From Blastomonas fulva (GTDB taxonomy: Bacteria > Pseudomonadota > Alphaproteobacteria > Sphingomonadales > Sphingomonadaceae), in contig NZ_CP020083.1 in the NCBI RefSeq assembly GCF_003431825.1, forward strand, positions 186,001-250,000: a stretch of DNA of 64,000 nt, read 5' to 3'. Below are positions 53,485-61,967 of the stretch, one piece after another. The notes below the pieces were generated by a model. The model was not told the DNA's origin. It searched no databases and saw only the letters and a list, made by a program, of their open reading frames with translations. Each line of letters opens with the position of its first letter. The first letter of the stretch is position 1. Made by a program: the position numbers and the translations under genes.

Positions 53485-54690
53485 TCACAGCGTATAGTCC
53501 ATTTGCAGCCAAAGCCTGCGGGTGTCGGTGCCAAACTGCTGGGCGCGGTAATCGGCGTATTTGACCAGCAGGCCGATGTTCCTGGTCAGCTTGAAGGTCG
53601 CTTGCGCGTTCCATTCATCGCCATAATCCTGGTCCAGCCGGTCGCTATCGAAGCGGTGGTAGATGACCGAGAGATTCACCGGGCCGCGCGGCGTCGGCAG
53701 GGCGTAGCCGAGCCCGGCATAGGCATCGCGCAGGCCATTGGCGGGCGTCGTGAGGAACAAGTCGGCCCAGCCGTTGAACTTGTGCGCGGTGGCCAGTGGC
53801 GTCTGGAAGCTGGTGAAGGCCCGGCCAGACGATGCGCCGAGCACCTCATAGCCGCCTGTCAGCGTAAAGCCGTGCGCGCCCAGTTGCGCCTCGCCCAGCC
53901 AATAATCGGCCGAGTAGGTGTTGGCGTTGCCCTTGTAGTCGCTCTGCCGGGCAAAGCTGGCGACAATGCCCAGCTTCAGCTTCGGCGAGAGCGCAAACGA
54001 TCCGTTGGCGCGCACACCATAGGTCTGACTGGAGAACTGCCGCCGTCCCGCCTGATCCTGATCGATCAGATAGGCAAAGCCTTTAATCGCGACCGGTCCC
54101 GCCTTGCCGCCCAGCTGGGCCAGCACGTTTTCACCGCCGATGGATTGCAACGGGCTGTCGATGCCGAAGATGCTGCGCAGCGACCAGCTATAGGTGATGT
54201 CGGCAGCAAGAGGCCCAAGCGCAGAACTTTCCAGCCGCACCGCATCATAGGTCTGCTCGTTCTGCCGCCACAGCACCGTGCCGACGAACCTCTGGTCGTC
54301 GAGGTTGATGCGCTGGCGACCGAAGGTGATCACCGTCTTGGGCAGACCGCGATACTGGAGCTGGAGACGGTTCAGTTCGATCGTTTCAGGATCGGCAACC
54401 ACCGGAAACGCGGTCCGGCCATTGACCGCGCTGTTATAGTCACCGTTGATCGCCAGCGTCGCTTCGGCCTCGGCGAGCACCGACCACGGCCCGCTCTTCG
54501 CCTCAATGCCGCTGCGCATCCTGAACGTCAGCGCATCGGCCTGCTGCGCCTTGCCCTGCTGATCGACACCCTCATAGCGCAGGCGGGCATCGATCAGTGG
54601 GGTGAGCTTGAGCGGGTCAGCCAGCGCGGGACTGGCAGCCGAGGCGGCGACAACCGCCCCGGCCAGGATCATGCAGGCGCGCGCCTTCAT
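53485..54690 (-). CDS. Alginate-export-type outer-membrane porin in the nitrate operon
   Basis: The 401-residue protein has a signal peptide (about 1-24, ending SPALAD) and a beta-barrel pattern of alternating residues. Segments such as LTPLIDARLRYEGVDQQGKAQQADALTFRMRSGIEA, VITFGRQRINLDDQRFVGTVLWRQNEQTYDAVRLES and a final WLQMDYTL match the alginate export (AlgE-like) barrel family. Its ATG overlaps the narK stop (ATGA), and it lies 14 bases before nirB. It probably serves as a nitrate or nitrite outer-membrane channel; this is inferred from the operon. Confidence 0.82.
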   Translation of the reverse strand: MKARACMILAGAVVAASAASPALADPLKLTPLIDARLRYEGVDQQGKAQQADALTFRMRSGIEAKSGPWSVLAEAEATLAINGDYNSAVNGRTAFPVVADPETIELNRLQLQYRGLPKTVITFGRQRINLDDQRFVGTVLWRQNEQTYDAVRLESSALGPLAADITYSWSLRSIFGIDSPLQSIGGENVLAQLGGKAGPVAIKGFAYLIDQDQAGRRQFSSQTYGVRANGSFALSPKLKLGIVASFARQSDYKGNANTYSADYWLGEAQLGAHGFTLTGGYEVLGASSGRAFTSFQTPLATAHKFNGWADLFLTTPANGLRDAYAGLGYALPTPRGPVNLSVIYHRFDSDRLDQDYGDEWNAQATFKLTRNIGLLVKYADYRAQQFGTDTRRLWLQMDYTL

Positions 54691-55895
54691 ATCCGCGCGC
54701 CTTCAAGGTCGGTTGTCCAGGTCGCGCGCCAGCGGGTCTTGACGCTGACCAGGCTGGCAAAGGCAACCAATGCAAGCCCGGCAAAGATCAGGAAGCCCCA
54801 TTGCGGACTGCCGGTCAGCTGCTTGGCCAGCCCCAGCGACGAGGCGAGGTAGAAACCGCCGACGCCCCCTGCAAAGCCGACCAAACCGGTCATCACGCCG
54901 ATTTCATCCTTGAACCGCTGAGGCACCAGCTGGAACACCGCGCCATTGCCTGCCCCCAGCGCCAGCATCGCACAAACGAACAGGGCAAGTGCAAGGCCTA
55001 CGGTCGAAGGACCGAAGCTGATCGCGATGAGAACGGCGGCGGCGATGAGATACACCGCCATTAGCGTTTTGGTGCCGCCGATCCGGTCAGCGAGCGCGCC
55101 GCCCATCGGACGGACGAGTGATCCGGCAAACACGCACGCCGCAGTGCAATAACCAGCCACCACCGGGGTCAGTGCGAACTCATCGACGAAGTAGATGGAA
55201 AGCGATGCGGCAAGGCCGACGAAACCGCCGAACGTCACGCCGTAAAACAGCATGAACCACCACGCATCGGCCTTTTTGAGTGGCTCAAGATAGGCGAAGA
55301 TCGACTTGGGCGCGGGAGGGTTTGGCGCATCCTTGGCCAGCACCATGTAGATGAAGAACGTGATCGCCAGCGGGATGCAGGCGAGGCCCAGAACCGCGTT
55401 CCAGCCGAACGCCTTGGCCAGTAGCGGCGCGAACAATGCGGCCAGCACCGTACCCGAATTGCCCATGCCGGCGATGCCCAGCGCGGTCCCCTGATGCTCG
55501 GCGGGATACCAGCGGCTCGCCAGCGGCAGTGCCACAGCAAAGCTTGCACCAGCAAAGCCCAGGATCACGCCCAGCGCCACGGTGCCGCCGAAGCTGTTCA
55601 CCCCCAACATCCAGGCCGTTGCCAGTCCGCCGATGACGATCAGCTGGCCGATGGCGCCGGTGGACTTGGGGCCAATCTTGTCGACCAGCACGCCGTTGAC
55701 CAGCCGCAGTACCGCGCCTGCCAGCGTCGGTATGGCAACCATCAGACCTTTCTGGGCATCATTCAGCCCCAGATCGACTGCGATCATCGGTGCCAGCGGG
55801 CCGAGCAGAACCCAGACCATGAACGCCAGATCGAAATATAAGAACGCCGCAAACAGCGTCGGGCGGTGTCCCGCCGACCAGAAACCCTTGTTCAT
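54687..55895 (-). CDS. narK: Nitrate/nitrite transporter, NarK/NasA MFS family
   Basis: The 402-residue major facilitator has twelve predicted membrane helices. Nitrate-porter signatures are GFAGASFAVALPLASRWYPAEHQGTALGIAGMGNSGT and GAGNGAVFQLVPQRFKDEIGVMTGLVGFAGGVGGF. It imports nitrate and may also exchange nitrite. The ATG at 55895 has AAGGGG upstream and overlaps the stop of a small upstream frame. It is the first large gene of the nas operon, downstream of the leader. Confidence 0.93.
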   Translation of the reverse strand: MNKGFWSAGHRPTLFAAFLYFDLAFMVWVLLGPLAPMIAVDLGLNDAQKGLMVAIPTLAGAVLRLVNGVLVDKIGPKSTGAIGQLIVIGGLATAWMLGVNSFGGTVALGVILGFAGASFAVALPLASRWYPAEHQGTALGIAGMGNSGTVLAALFAPLLAKAFGWNAVLGLACIPLAITFFIYMVLAKDAPNPPAPKSIFAYLEPLKKADAWWFMLFYGVTFGGFVGLAASLSIYFVDEFALTPVVAGYCTAACVFAGSLVRPMGGALADRIGGTKTLMAVYLIAAAVLIAISFGPSTVGLALALFVCAMLALGAGNGAVFQLVPQRFKDEIGVMTGLVGFAGGVGGFYLASSLGLAKQLTGSPQWGFLIFAGLALVAFASLVSVKTRWRATWTTDLEGARI

Positions 55896-56119
55896 GATAA
55901 ACCCCTTGAATGGTGCCGCGCGGAAAATCCGTTCGGCTGGTTGAACCGAGCGCATACGCCGGGGCTTGTTGGCCGAGGCGCAGGGGGGAGCACGCGGTGA
56001 TGGTGGAGAAGCAGCGAGACAGCGCTCGCGAAGGAAGCGACAAGGCAGCTGACGATGACCGCGCCCGAAGGGTGGGCAATTCCATCTGTCAATCTGGCGG
56101 AATGAACCGTCAAAGCCAT
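55892..56119 (-). CDS. Candidate small membrane protein or leader peptide coupled to narK
   Basis: A 75-codon frame follows AAAGGAG and ends in TGA overlapping the narK ATG (ATGA). The first half (GAVIVSCLVASFASAVSLLLHHH) could be a membrane helix; the second half is proline- and arginine-rich. The ATG is only one base from GGAG. A TTG 6 bases further on (56113) has better spacing. It may be a real small protein or serve to deliver ribosomes to narK. Confidence 0.4.
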   Translation of the reverse strand: MALTVHSARLTDGIAHPSGAVIVSCLVASFASAVSLLLHHHRVLPPAPRPTSPGVCARFNQPNGFSARHHSRGLS

Positions 56120-56135
56120 GCTCCTTTCAGACACG

Positions 56136-56181
56136 AAAAAAGCCGCCTCGAAGCGCGGTCATCAGGACCGGTTCGGGCGGC
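56136..56181 (-). terminator. Intrinsic terminator in the nas operon leader
   Basis: On the minus strand GCCGCC (56181-56176) pairs with GGCGGC (56147-56142), with further pairing inside (CGAA/TTCG, GGTC/GACC), and six T follow (56141-56136). It lies before the narK gene and after the likely promoter, so it would stop transcription unless anti-terminated. Confidence 0.82.
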
Positions 56182-56233
56182 GTCGTTGCCATGCCTCGGT
56201 TGGACCGAAGCGGCCAGTTCAGCCCTTCACTGG
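56177..56233 (-). promoter_or_regulatory. Candidate NasT (ANTAR) antiterminator hairpins P1 and P2
   Basis: P1 (56233-56214) is CCAGT-GA-AGGGCT-GA-ACTGG. P2 (about 56192-56177) is a GGC/GCC stem around AACGAC. Both hexaloops have A at position 1 and G at position 4, the ANTAR target rule. P2 shares bases with the left arm of the terminator, so P2 and the terminator exclude each other. NasT, encoded just upstream, is the ANTAR protein. Base pairing was read by eye. Confidence 0.65.
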
Positions 56234-56245
56234 ACAGACCTGGTT

Positions 56246-56251
56246 ATTATA
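56246..56251 (-). promoter_or_regulatory. Likely -10 element of the nas operon promoter
   Basis: The minus strand reads TATAAT here, a perfect -10. Transcription would begin near 56239, just upstream of P1, giving a short structured leader. No strong -35 was found 16-18 bases upstream, suggesting an activator is needed. Confidence 0.5.
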
Positions 56252-56358
56252 GATCACGCATCATTGCCTGATCTTGGTATAAGTTGTCAGCGAATCGAGT
56301 TTAGCGCAAGCAAATTTTTGTGCGTTGCAGCAATTGCAATTGCGAGAGGCTAGTCCGC

Positions 56359-57585
56359 TCAAATCATGGGCTTTGTGCGCTGGTGCTCCAGGTAGTCCAT
56401 CGCCCGATCAGGATCGAACTGCACGCGATCGAAGAACTGGTCTTCACCGAGAATCAGTCTGCCGGTCTGGCTGGAGGCACCACGAGGTACGCTGTTGGCA
56501 CCTTCCACCTTGGCACTGGCACCGGGCAGGATCGCATCGGTTCCGGCCAGCGCGGACCTGTAGATGTCAGGGCGGAACACCTTTGCTGCTCCGGCAAAAC
56601 CCGCCTCGCTTGCTTCGGCATGACGCCAGCGGGCCATCTGCGAATACAGCCACATGGCCTGGCTGCGCCAGGGGAAGTTGGCGGCCTCACGATGCTGAAA
56701 CATGAAGTCGGGATAATGAATGGCATCGGCCCCCTTCGTCAGCCGGATACGGTCCGTGGTTGCCCGCAAGATCGTGTCGCTGGGCGCGTCCAGATATTCG
56801 GACCGTGACAATATGGCCGCATTTGCCTCGGCATTGCGAGGCTCGACGAAATGCGCAGCCGCACGGTGCAGCGCGCGCACCAGCCGTTCGATGGCATCGG
56901 TATCGGCATTGGAACTATCGAGCCGCACCGCCAGCACTTTTTCCACACCCCGCCGCCAGATCTGCGCAGTCGCCAGCATGATCCGCCCGACACCGCGATC
57001 CACCGCGATGCTGTTCCACGGTTCGCCAACGCAAATGCCGTCAACATCACCGCAGGCCAGTGCATCGGCGGCAAAGGGCGGGCTGGTGACGGTGATCTCG
57101 ACATCGCGGTCAGGCTGAATCCCTACGCCAGCCAGCCAGTAGCGCAGCATATAGTTGTGGCTGGAATAGCGATGGACCACCCCGAAACGCAGCGGTTTGC
57201 CGATGGCGACCCGCCGGGCCGCCTCCAGCTTCAACCTTGCGCCAATTTCGAATGGGTCACCCAGCGAGTTGTCCAGCATCAAGGCATCCGCCAGTACCGT
57301 CGAGACGGTAAAGGCGTTGCCGTTGAGACCGAGCACGAACGGAACGGCGAGCGGAACAGCTGGCCTGTCGCATCCCAATGCGGTGGCTATGGCCAGCGGT
57401 GCGACCATGTGCGCAGCATCCGTCTGCCCATACATCAAACGGTCGCGTACCGCCGCCCAGGTGATGTCGCGGACCAGCTCAAGACCCAGGCCCTCATCCT
57501 CGGCAAAGCCCAGTTCATGCGCCAGGATGGGCAGCGCTGCATCAACCAGCGGCAGGAAGCCGATCCTCATGACGGTGTTGCTCAA
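56359..57585 (-). CDS. nasS: Nitrate-binding sensor NasS
   Basis: The 408-residue protein is related to the periplasmic nitrate-binding proteins NrtA and CmpA (MRIGFLPLVDAALPILAHELGFAEDEGLGLELV, AHMVAPLAIATALG, NGNAFTVSTVLADALM, CVGEPWNSIAVDRGVGR). It has no signal peptide and no ABC partners, which identifies the cytoplasmic sensor NasS. Without nitrate NasS holds NasT inactive; nitrate releases NasT. The ATG overlaps the nasT stop (ATGA). Confidence 0.92.
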   Translation of the reverse strand: MSNTVMRIGFLPLVDAALPILAHELGFAEDEGLGLELVRDITWAAVRDRLMYGQTDAAHMVAPLAIATALGCDRPAVPLAVPFVLGLNGNAFTVSTVLADALMLDNSLGDPFEIGARLKLEAARRVAIGKPLRFGVVHRYSSHNYMLRYWLAGVGIQPDRDVEITVTSPPFAADALACGDVDGICVGEPWNSIAVDRGVGRIMLATAQIWRRGVEKVLAVRLDSSNADTDAIERLVRALHRAAAHFVEPRNAEANAAILSRSEYLDAPSDTILRATTDRIRLTKGADAIHYPDFMFQHREAANFPWRSQAMWLYSQMARWRHAEASEAGFAGAAKVFRPDIYRSALAGTDAILPGASAKVEGANSVPRGASSQTGRLILGEDQFFDRVQFDPDRAMDYLEHQRTKPMI

Positions 57586-58163
57586 AGCATGTCTCCCATC
57601 AGGGCTTCGCTGGTCACGATCGCCTCGGCGATTTCGGCAATGCGGCGGTTGGATCGCATCGCATGATTGCGCAGCAGGGCATAAGCAGCAGGTTCATCCA
57701 GCCCTTTGCGCTTCATCAGGATCGCCTTGGCGCGATCGATCGCCTGCCGGTCGGCCAGCGCGGTCCGGGCTTCAGTGAGCTCGGCCTGCAGCCGTGAAAA
57801 TGCCTGAAAACGACGGATGGCCAGGTCCAGCACCGGCTTGATGCGCTGCTTGGCCAGGCCATCGACAACATAGGCCGATACGCCCGCATCCACCGCCGCG
57901 CTGGTCGACTCGGCATCGCTCTGATCGACGAACATCGCGATCGGGCGTGCCAGCGCGCGCGACATCGCGAAAAAGTCCTCGAGCATGTCGCGGCTCGGGT
58001 TCTCAAGGTTGATTAGGACCACTTCGGGGGCGGCACGTTCGATCTGTGTGGCAAGGCCTGCTGCATGGTCGATGATCACAAGATCGGTCAGGCCAGCCTC
58101 GCGCAGGCCGTCAGAGATGATCGCTGCACGCGTGGTGCTGGTGTCGATGATCGCGATCCGCAT
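57582..58163 (-). CDS. nasT: ANTAR-domain antiterminator NasT
   Basis: The 193-residue protein has a receiver-like domain (about 1-115: MRIAIIDTSTTRAAIISDGLREAG) and a C-terminal ANTAR domain (about 125-190: LTEARTALADRQAIDRAKAILMKRKGLDEPAAYALLRNHAM, then IAEAI). It binds paired hexaloop hairpins to prevent leader termination. The start at 58163 is set by family length and N-terminus; the frame stays open to 58484 without support. It forms a two-gene unit with nasS upstream of the nas leader. Confidence 0.94.
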   Translation of the reverse strand: MRIAIIDTSTTRAAIISDGLREAGLTDLVIIDHAAGLATQIERAAPEVVLINLENPSRDMLEDFFAMSRALARPIAMFVDQSDAESTSAAVDAGVSAYVVDGLAKQRIKPVLDLAIRRFQAFSRLQAELTEARTALADRQAIDRAKAILMKRKGLDEPAAYALLRNHAMRSNRRIAEIAEAIVTSEALMGDML

Positions 58164-59096
58164 GATCCGGCTACTAGCGTTCCAAACCCTCTTGCAGCAA
58201 GCTCTCCCTATGCGCTGCGAGGTTTTTCGCCAGATTATCAAACCAATACCGATTGAGGTGGCGGCAGGGGTGCTTCGAAGGCACCCACCAAGACGGGGCG
58301 TTATTGGCAGGCTGGCGTAATGACAGTCGTTCACTAAATTTGATAAATGGCATTTCAACGAGTCGGCTTCACGATCTCGCCCATGGACTGCTCGAAGAAC
58401 CTTAGGCAAGTGACTGCCGACAGATGTTGGGCAACCGAGAGGCTCAGCGCTATAAGTTCCAAGCCCCTCGGCCGCAGCCCGCACCGGGTCGCAAAATGCA
58501 AGCTGGCACTTTGTGTGCCGCTCAAGGATGCTTTTAGGGCTCGCGCAGAGATGTGATGCAGCGCACAGCGGCGATATTTACCGCTGATGGTCATCCCAAT
58601 TTTAAATGGTGAACAAAAAGGATGGCCGGAACAGCGGGGTTGCCGAAACCGGCCTTCTTCTCTGGCACCGATTGGAGGCTCATGACCAGCGGACGGCGCC
58701 AAGCGTTCGCTGCCATGATTGCACTGCAATGTCATCAGGCTGGTTCCAGTTAGAATATGATCAATGGCAGTGTAAACCAGTCCGCTTCGCGTATGGCCGG
58801 TTTCGGTGATACTAGACATTGCCATTAGCGCTGGTCATCGCCGACCATGTCCCACGATCAGGCGTTCGCGTTCGTCAGCAGTCGACCTAAAATAAGGCAT
58901 TCCAACGCAGCGGCGGGGCTGTCGGCTCGCGCTGAAATCGGTCATCCATGGGATCAACAGTAAACGGGCTTCTACCTGCCATCAGCTACATCTTCGCGAA
59001 TGCGGCAAAAGGCTTAAGGGCCGACCAGACGGCCGGCCCTCTCGTCGCCAGTTGGCCAGAGCCAGTCAGTACGCAGTCGATTGGTCTTTCGGGTCC
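58164..59096. other. Long intergenic region upstream of nasT
   Basis: No convincing gene is seen in about 930 bases. The part near 58164 should contain the nasT promoter. A hairpin GGGTGC-TTCGAAG-GCACCC (58268-58286) lies about 105 bases from its ATG. Another dyad, AGGGCCG/CGGCCCT, spans 59017-59040, about 60 bases beyond the stop of the next minus-strand gene. Open frames here lack protein-like composition. Confidence 0.5.
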
Positions 59097-59441
59097 TCAA
59101 TCAACGATGGTCACATTGCCCATGCGATAGCCCTTTTTGGCCATTTTCTTTGTGTAGTGCACACGTTCATGCTTCAGTTCGACCGCATATTCCTCCCATG
59201 CATCGCGGCGGTCCTCGATGTCGGTTGCCCGGCGAAGGTCGCCGCTCAGTTCCTTTTTCGACTCAAGGACATTGATCCGGTAATCGAACCACAGATGGTT
59301 CTGGATGCCTGCGATCGGCGAGGGGATGATCTGCTTCTCCTCGATGAGCGCGATGCGCTCCTCATACAGCATGGGAACGGCTGCACTGGCGACAGTTGCA
59401 AGACCGAAGATCGACATTGTCAGTGTGGCAAGCTTGAACAT
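59097..59441 (-). CDS. Small exported protein of unknown function
   Basis: The 114-residue protein has a signal peptide (MFKLATLTMSIFGLATVASAA, cleavage near residue 21). The mature part is charged and helical (LYEERIALIEEKQIIPSPIAGIQNHLWFDYRINVLESKKELSGDL). No cysteine pair or known domain is seen. AAAGGAG lies 8 bases before the ATG at 59441; a TTG 6 bases upstream would be too close. No clear operon partner is present. Confidence 0.75.
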   Translation of the reverse strand: MFKLATLTMSIFGLATVASAAVPMLYEERIALIEEKQIIPSPIAGIQNHLWFDYRINVLESKKELSGDLRRATDIEDRRDAWEEYAVELKHERVHYTKKMAKKGYRMGNVTIVD

Positions 59442-59686
59442 TTTCAATTCTCCTTTTGCTGAACATCACCATTATTGGCGGTCAAACAGGAAACGATTGG
59501 GCAGCGCAGTTTAATCCGCCCACGGCGCATATTTTTGTTGCCAATCGAGCGTGCGGGCAGCAATTATCGTCAGGCGCGAAGAGAGGCGGACACGGCGAAC
59601 GCGTCCGCCCCTAAGTTTGCGCGGTTCGCCCACAAGCAGGCGGAAAAGAGCAAGCCCGATAAGAGCCAGATTAAGATTCTGGTCGT

Positions 59687-60532
59687 TTATTCTGCCGGTT
59701 CAGCGGTGTCCTGGCCCTCAGCGGAAGCTGCCCCACTGGCCTGAGCCAGCACCAGCGCATCGCCAGACGCGCTGAACATTCCGGTGGGTAATTCGCGGGT
59801 CACCTTGCCCTGCTTGACGACCACCTGCTGAACCTCACCCCGGCTGTTGGCCACCAATTGGCTGACTTTGCCGAGCGAAGCACCGTCCGGGGTCATCACC
59901 GGCATACCACGACTGACGGCGGCAACGCCTTCACCGGCAGCCGCAGCACTGCCAGCGACTGCAAGCGGGCTAGACATCAGCGAACCACCAGCCGAGCCTG
60001 CGCCGCTGCCTGAAGCTGCACCGCCAGTTGGAGCATTCATGTCGGGAATGCTTGAGACCGCCTCTCCAGCCCTTGACCTGGCACCCTGAACCACCGGTGC
60101 GACGGCCCCGGTAACCGCGTCTGTGCCGATCAGCTGTGCATTGGCACTGCCCTGACCGTTGGCGGCACCGCTACCAGACATATTGGCCATTTGGCTGGCA
60201 GTGGGCACAACAACGTCTGCCAGGCTGGCGGTCGAGCCTGAGATCGAACCATTGGCGCTGCGGTTTGCCGAGACGGTGCCACGACGTGCATCGACCGACT
60301 GGCTGCCATCGGTGGAACCAGAGCCGTCTACCGATCCGCGCACGGTGCGGGTGGTGCGATCCAGTGCGCCTCCGATTGAGCTGCCGATCGAATTGTCGAG
60401 CGTGCCGCCAAGGGAACCACCCAACGATCCCCCGAGGCCACCGCCAAGCCCGCCGCCGCCCAGCAACTGCGCCTGCGCGGCTGCCGGGAAGAGAGCGATT
60501 GCGGCTGCTGCAAAAATGATCTTTCTCATCAT
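59687..60532 (-). CDS. Secreted Gly/Ser-rich protein with a C-terminal PRC-barrel-like segment
   Basis: The 281-residue protein has a signal peptide (MMRKIIFAAAAIALFPAAAQAQ), then glycine repeats of the type LGGGLGGSLGG (about 23-45). A low-complexity Gly/Ser/Ala region with few aromatics runs to about 200. The last 75 residues (GMPVMTPDGASLGKVSQLVANSRGEVQQVVVKQGKVTRELP) resemble a PRC-barrel. It lies 98 bases downstream of the subtilisin-like gene on the same strand and could be a surface protein or protease substrate; function is unknown. Confidence 0.7.
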   Translation of the reverse strand: MMRKIIFAAAAIALFPAAAQAQLLGGGGLGGGLGGSLGGSLGGTLDNSIGSSIGGALDRTTRTVRGSVDGSGSTDGSQSVDARRGTVSANRSANGSISGSTASLADVVVPTASQMANMSGSGAANGQGSANAQLIGTDAVTGAVAPVVQGARSRAGEAVSSIPDMNAPTGGAASGSGAGSAGGSLMSSPLAVAGSAAAAGEGVAAVSRGMPVMTPDGASLGKVSQLVANSRGEVQQVVVKQGKVTRELPTGMFSASGDALVLAQASGAASAEGQDTAEPAE

Positions 60533-60630
60533 GCTATCCTTTCAACTATATGGCAGCGGCGTCATTGCCTGCTCACCTGAAAGGACAACGGATGGGAAAA
60601 CCGGTTTAATTCATGGGGGGTGCGAATAAG

Positions 60631-61902
60631 TCATTTCATTTTGCCGCAGCCCTCGCACAAAAGCCCGCGTCCATAGCGTTTGTCGGGTCCCTTCTGGCCC
60701 AGATCTCGCGCCTGTGCGTCAAGCTGGGTCTGCCATTTGCCACCATTTGCCATTGCGGCAGCAACCCTGATCGCCACAAGTGGTGTCGCAAAAGAGGTGC
60801 CGCGCAGCTTGACCGACTTACCTTTGGCATTGAGACCGTACACATCTGCGCCTGGTGCTGCGTAGTCAATGTGGAGCGCTCGCCCCGCCTCGATCAGCGC
60901 ACGCCTTTTGCGGTCCACACCAGTTACCGCCACAACTCCGTCATACGAAGCGGGAAAGGCAGGCGGCGATGCCGGCCCATCATTGCCTACTGCTGCAACC
61001 ACCACGACACCGCGCTGCTGCGCCCGTCGTATCGCGCGTTCCAGAACCTTGTTGCGGGGTCCAACCAAGCTGATGGTGATCACCTTGCAGCCGTTATTAG
61101 CGAGCCAGCCCAGCCCTTGCACGATGGCGAGAGCGTTGCCCCCTGCGGGGTCACTGCCATAGACATCGGCCACCCACAGCCGGCTTGCTCCCTCGCCATG
61201 AAGCAGGCTGGCGACCGCACTTCCATGATCCGAAGGCAGCAGAGCCCCCGTGGCAAAGCCCTTGCGGCCCGTCACTCGGATGGCGGGTCCAGGCGCGCCG
61301 TCGATTATCCCTATCGGCGTTTCGACGGGGATTTGCGCCTGCACAACAAGCAGACCGGGCAGAACGACCGCGCCCTTGCCAGCAACCGAGCTTTCGGATT
61401 GCCAGTGCAGGTTATCCGCGCTGATGTCTGCCCCCGGCGCAATCTGTGCAGCAAGCGCCTGCGCCTTGGACAAGTCCACTCCGGCGGGGACACGCAGTCG
61501 CGTTATCTGAAGGTCGAGCCCCTCGATAGTCTCTTGGCCAATGACAGCAAAACCTGCCCGTTTAAGACTGTTCAGGTCGTCGGGGCTTATTCCGACCGAA
61601 AGTAACTCTCCGCGCCGGGCGAGGCTGCCTGTCGCATCGCGCTCGATCCGGTCCCTGTTTTGCCTCAGCAGGCGTGCAAGTTGCTGGTCACGCAAGCGCA
61701 ACAGATCGCGCGCCTGTCGTTCCAGCAAGCTGCTGGCCCGATCAAGGGAATCTCCGACCTCATCGACGAGACCTCCGACGGCGCCTCCCACCCTCGGCAG
61801 CCCGACTTGGCCCAGTGGCGATCGCAACTGGGCCCATGACGGGGCTGCCATGGTCATCGCACATAACAATGAGACAAAGATGATAGCTCGCGATCTGCGC
61901 AT
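60631..61902 (-). CDS. S8 (subtilisin-like) serine protease, exported
   Basis: The 423-residue protein has a signal peptide (ending APSWAQ, about residue 25), a propeptide-like region with a coiled, Arg-rich helix (SLLERQARDLLRLRDQQLARLLRQNR) and a subtilase domain. The likely triad is Asp in PIGIIDGAPG, His in SDHGSAVASLL and Ser in LRGTSFATPLVA. The catalytic domain is rather compact. The start at 61902 is chosen for the signal peptide; the frame continues to 61965 across the divergent promoter region. It is divergent from the ECF sigma factor gene. Confidence 0.85.
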   Translation of the reverse strand: MRRSRAIIFVSLLCAMTMAAPSWAQLRSPLGQVGLPRVGGAVGGLVDEVGDSLDRASSLLERQARDLLRLRDQQLARLLRQNRDRIERDATGSLARRGELLSVGISPDDLNSLKRAGFAVIGQETIEGLDLQITRLRVPAGVDLSKAQALAAQIAPGADISADNLHWQSESSVAGKGAVVLPGLLVVQAQIPVETPIGIIDGAPGPAIRVTGRKGFATGALLPSDHGSAVASLLHGEGASRLWVADVYGSDPAGGNALAIVQGLGWLANNGCKVITISLVGPRNKVLERAIRRAQQRGVVVVAAVGNDGPASPPAFPASYDGVVAVTGVDRKRRALIEAGRALHIDYAAPGADVYGLNAKGKSVKLRGTSFATPLVAIRVAAAMANGGKWQTQLDAQARDLGQKGPDKRYGRGLLCEGCGKMK

Positions 61903-61935
61903 GATTGGTTCTATCCTCTTTTTTTGCTTAAGCAC

Positions 61936-61967
61936 GGATGAAACGTGCGAGCCCATCCGTTTCATCC
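61936..61967. promoter_or_regulatory. Inverted repeat between protease and ECF sigma genes
   Basis: GGATGAAACG (61936-61945) is repeated inverted as CGTTTCATCC (61958-61967), separated by 12 bases. It lies in the divergent spacer, about 34 bases from the protease ATG, and covers the first possible ATG of the sigma factor. It may be an operator for one or both genes. Confidence 0.5.

Noticed and set aside
56359..57585. Reading nasS as a periplasmic NrtA/CmpA transport protein
   Set aside because: There is no signal peptide and no NrtB/NrtC partner genes, and it is coupled to an ANTAR gene; the sensor NasS fits better.
58355..58825. 156-codon minus-strand frame upstream of nasT
   Set aside because: No family resemblance, mixed low-quality composition and no ribosome-binding site.
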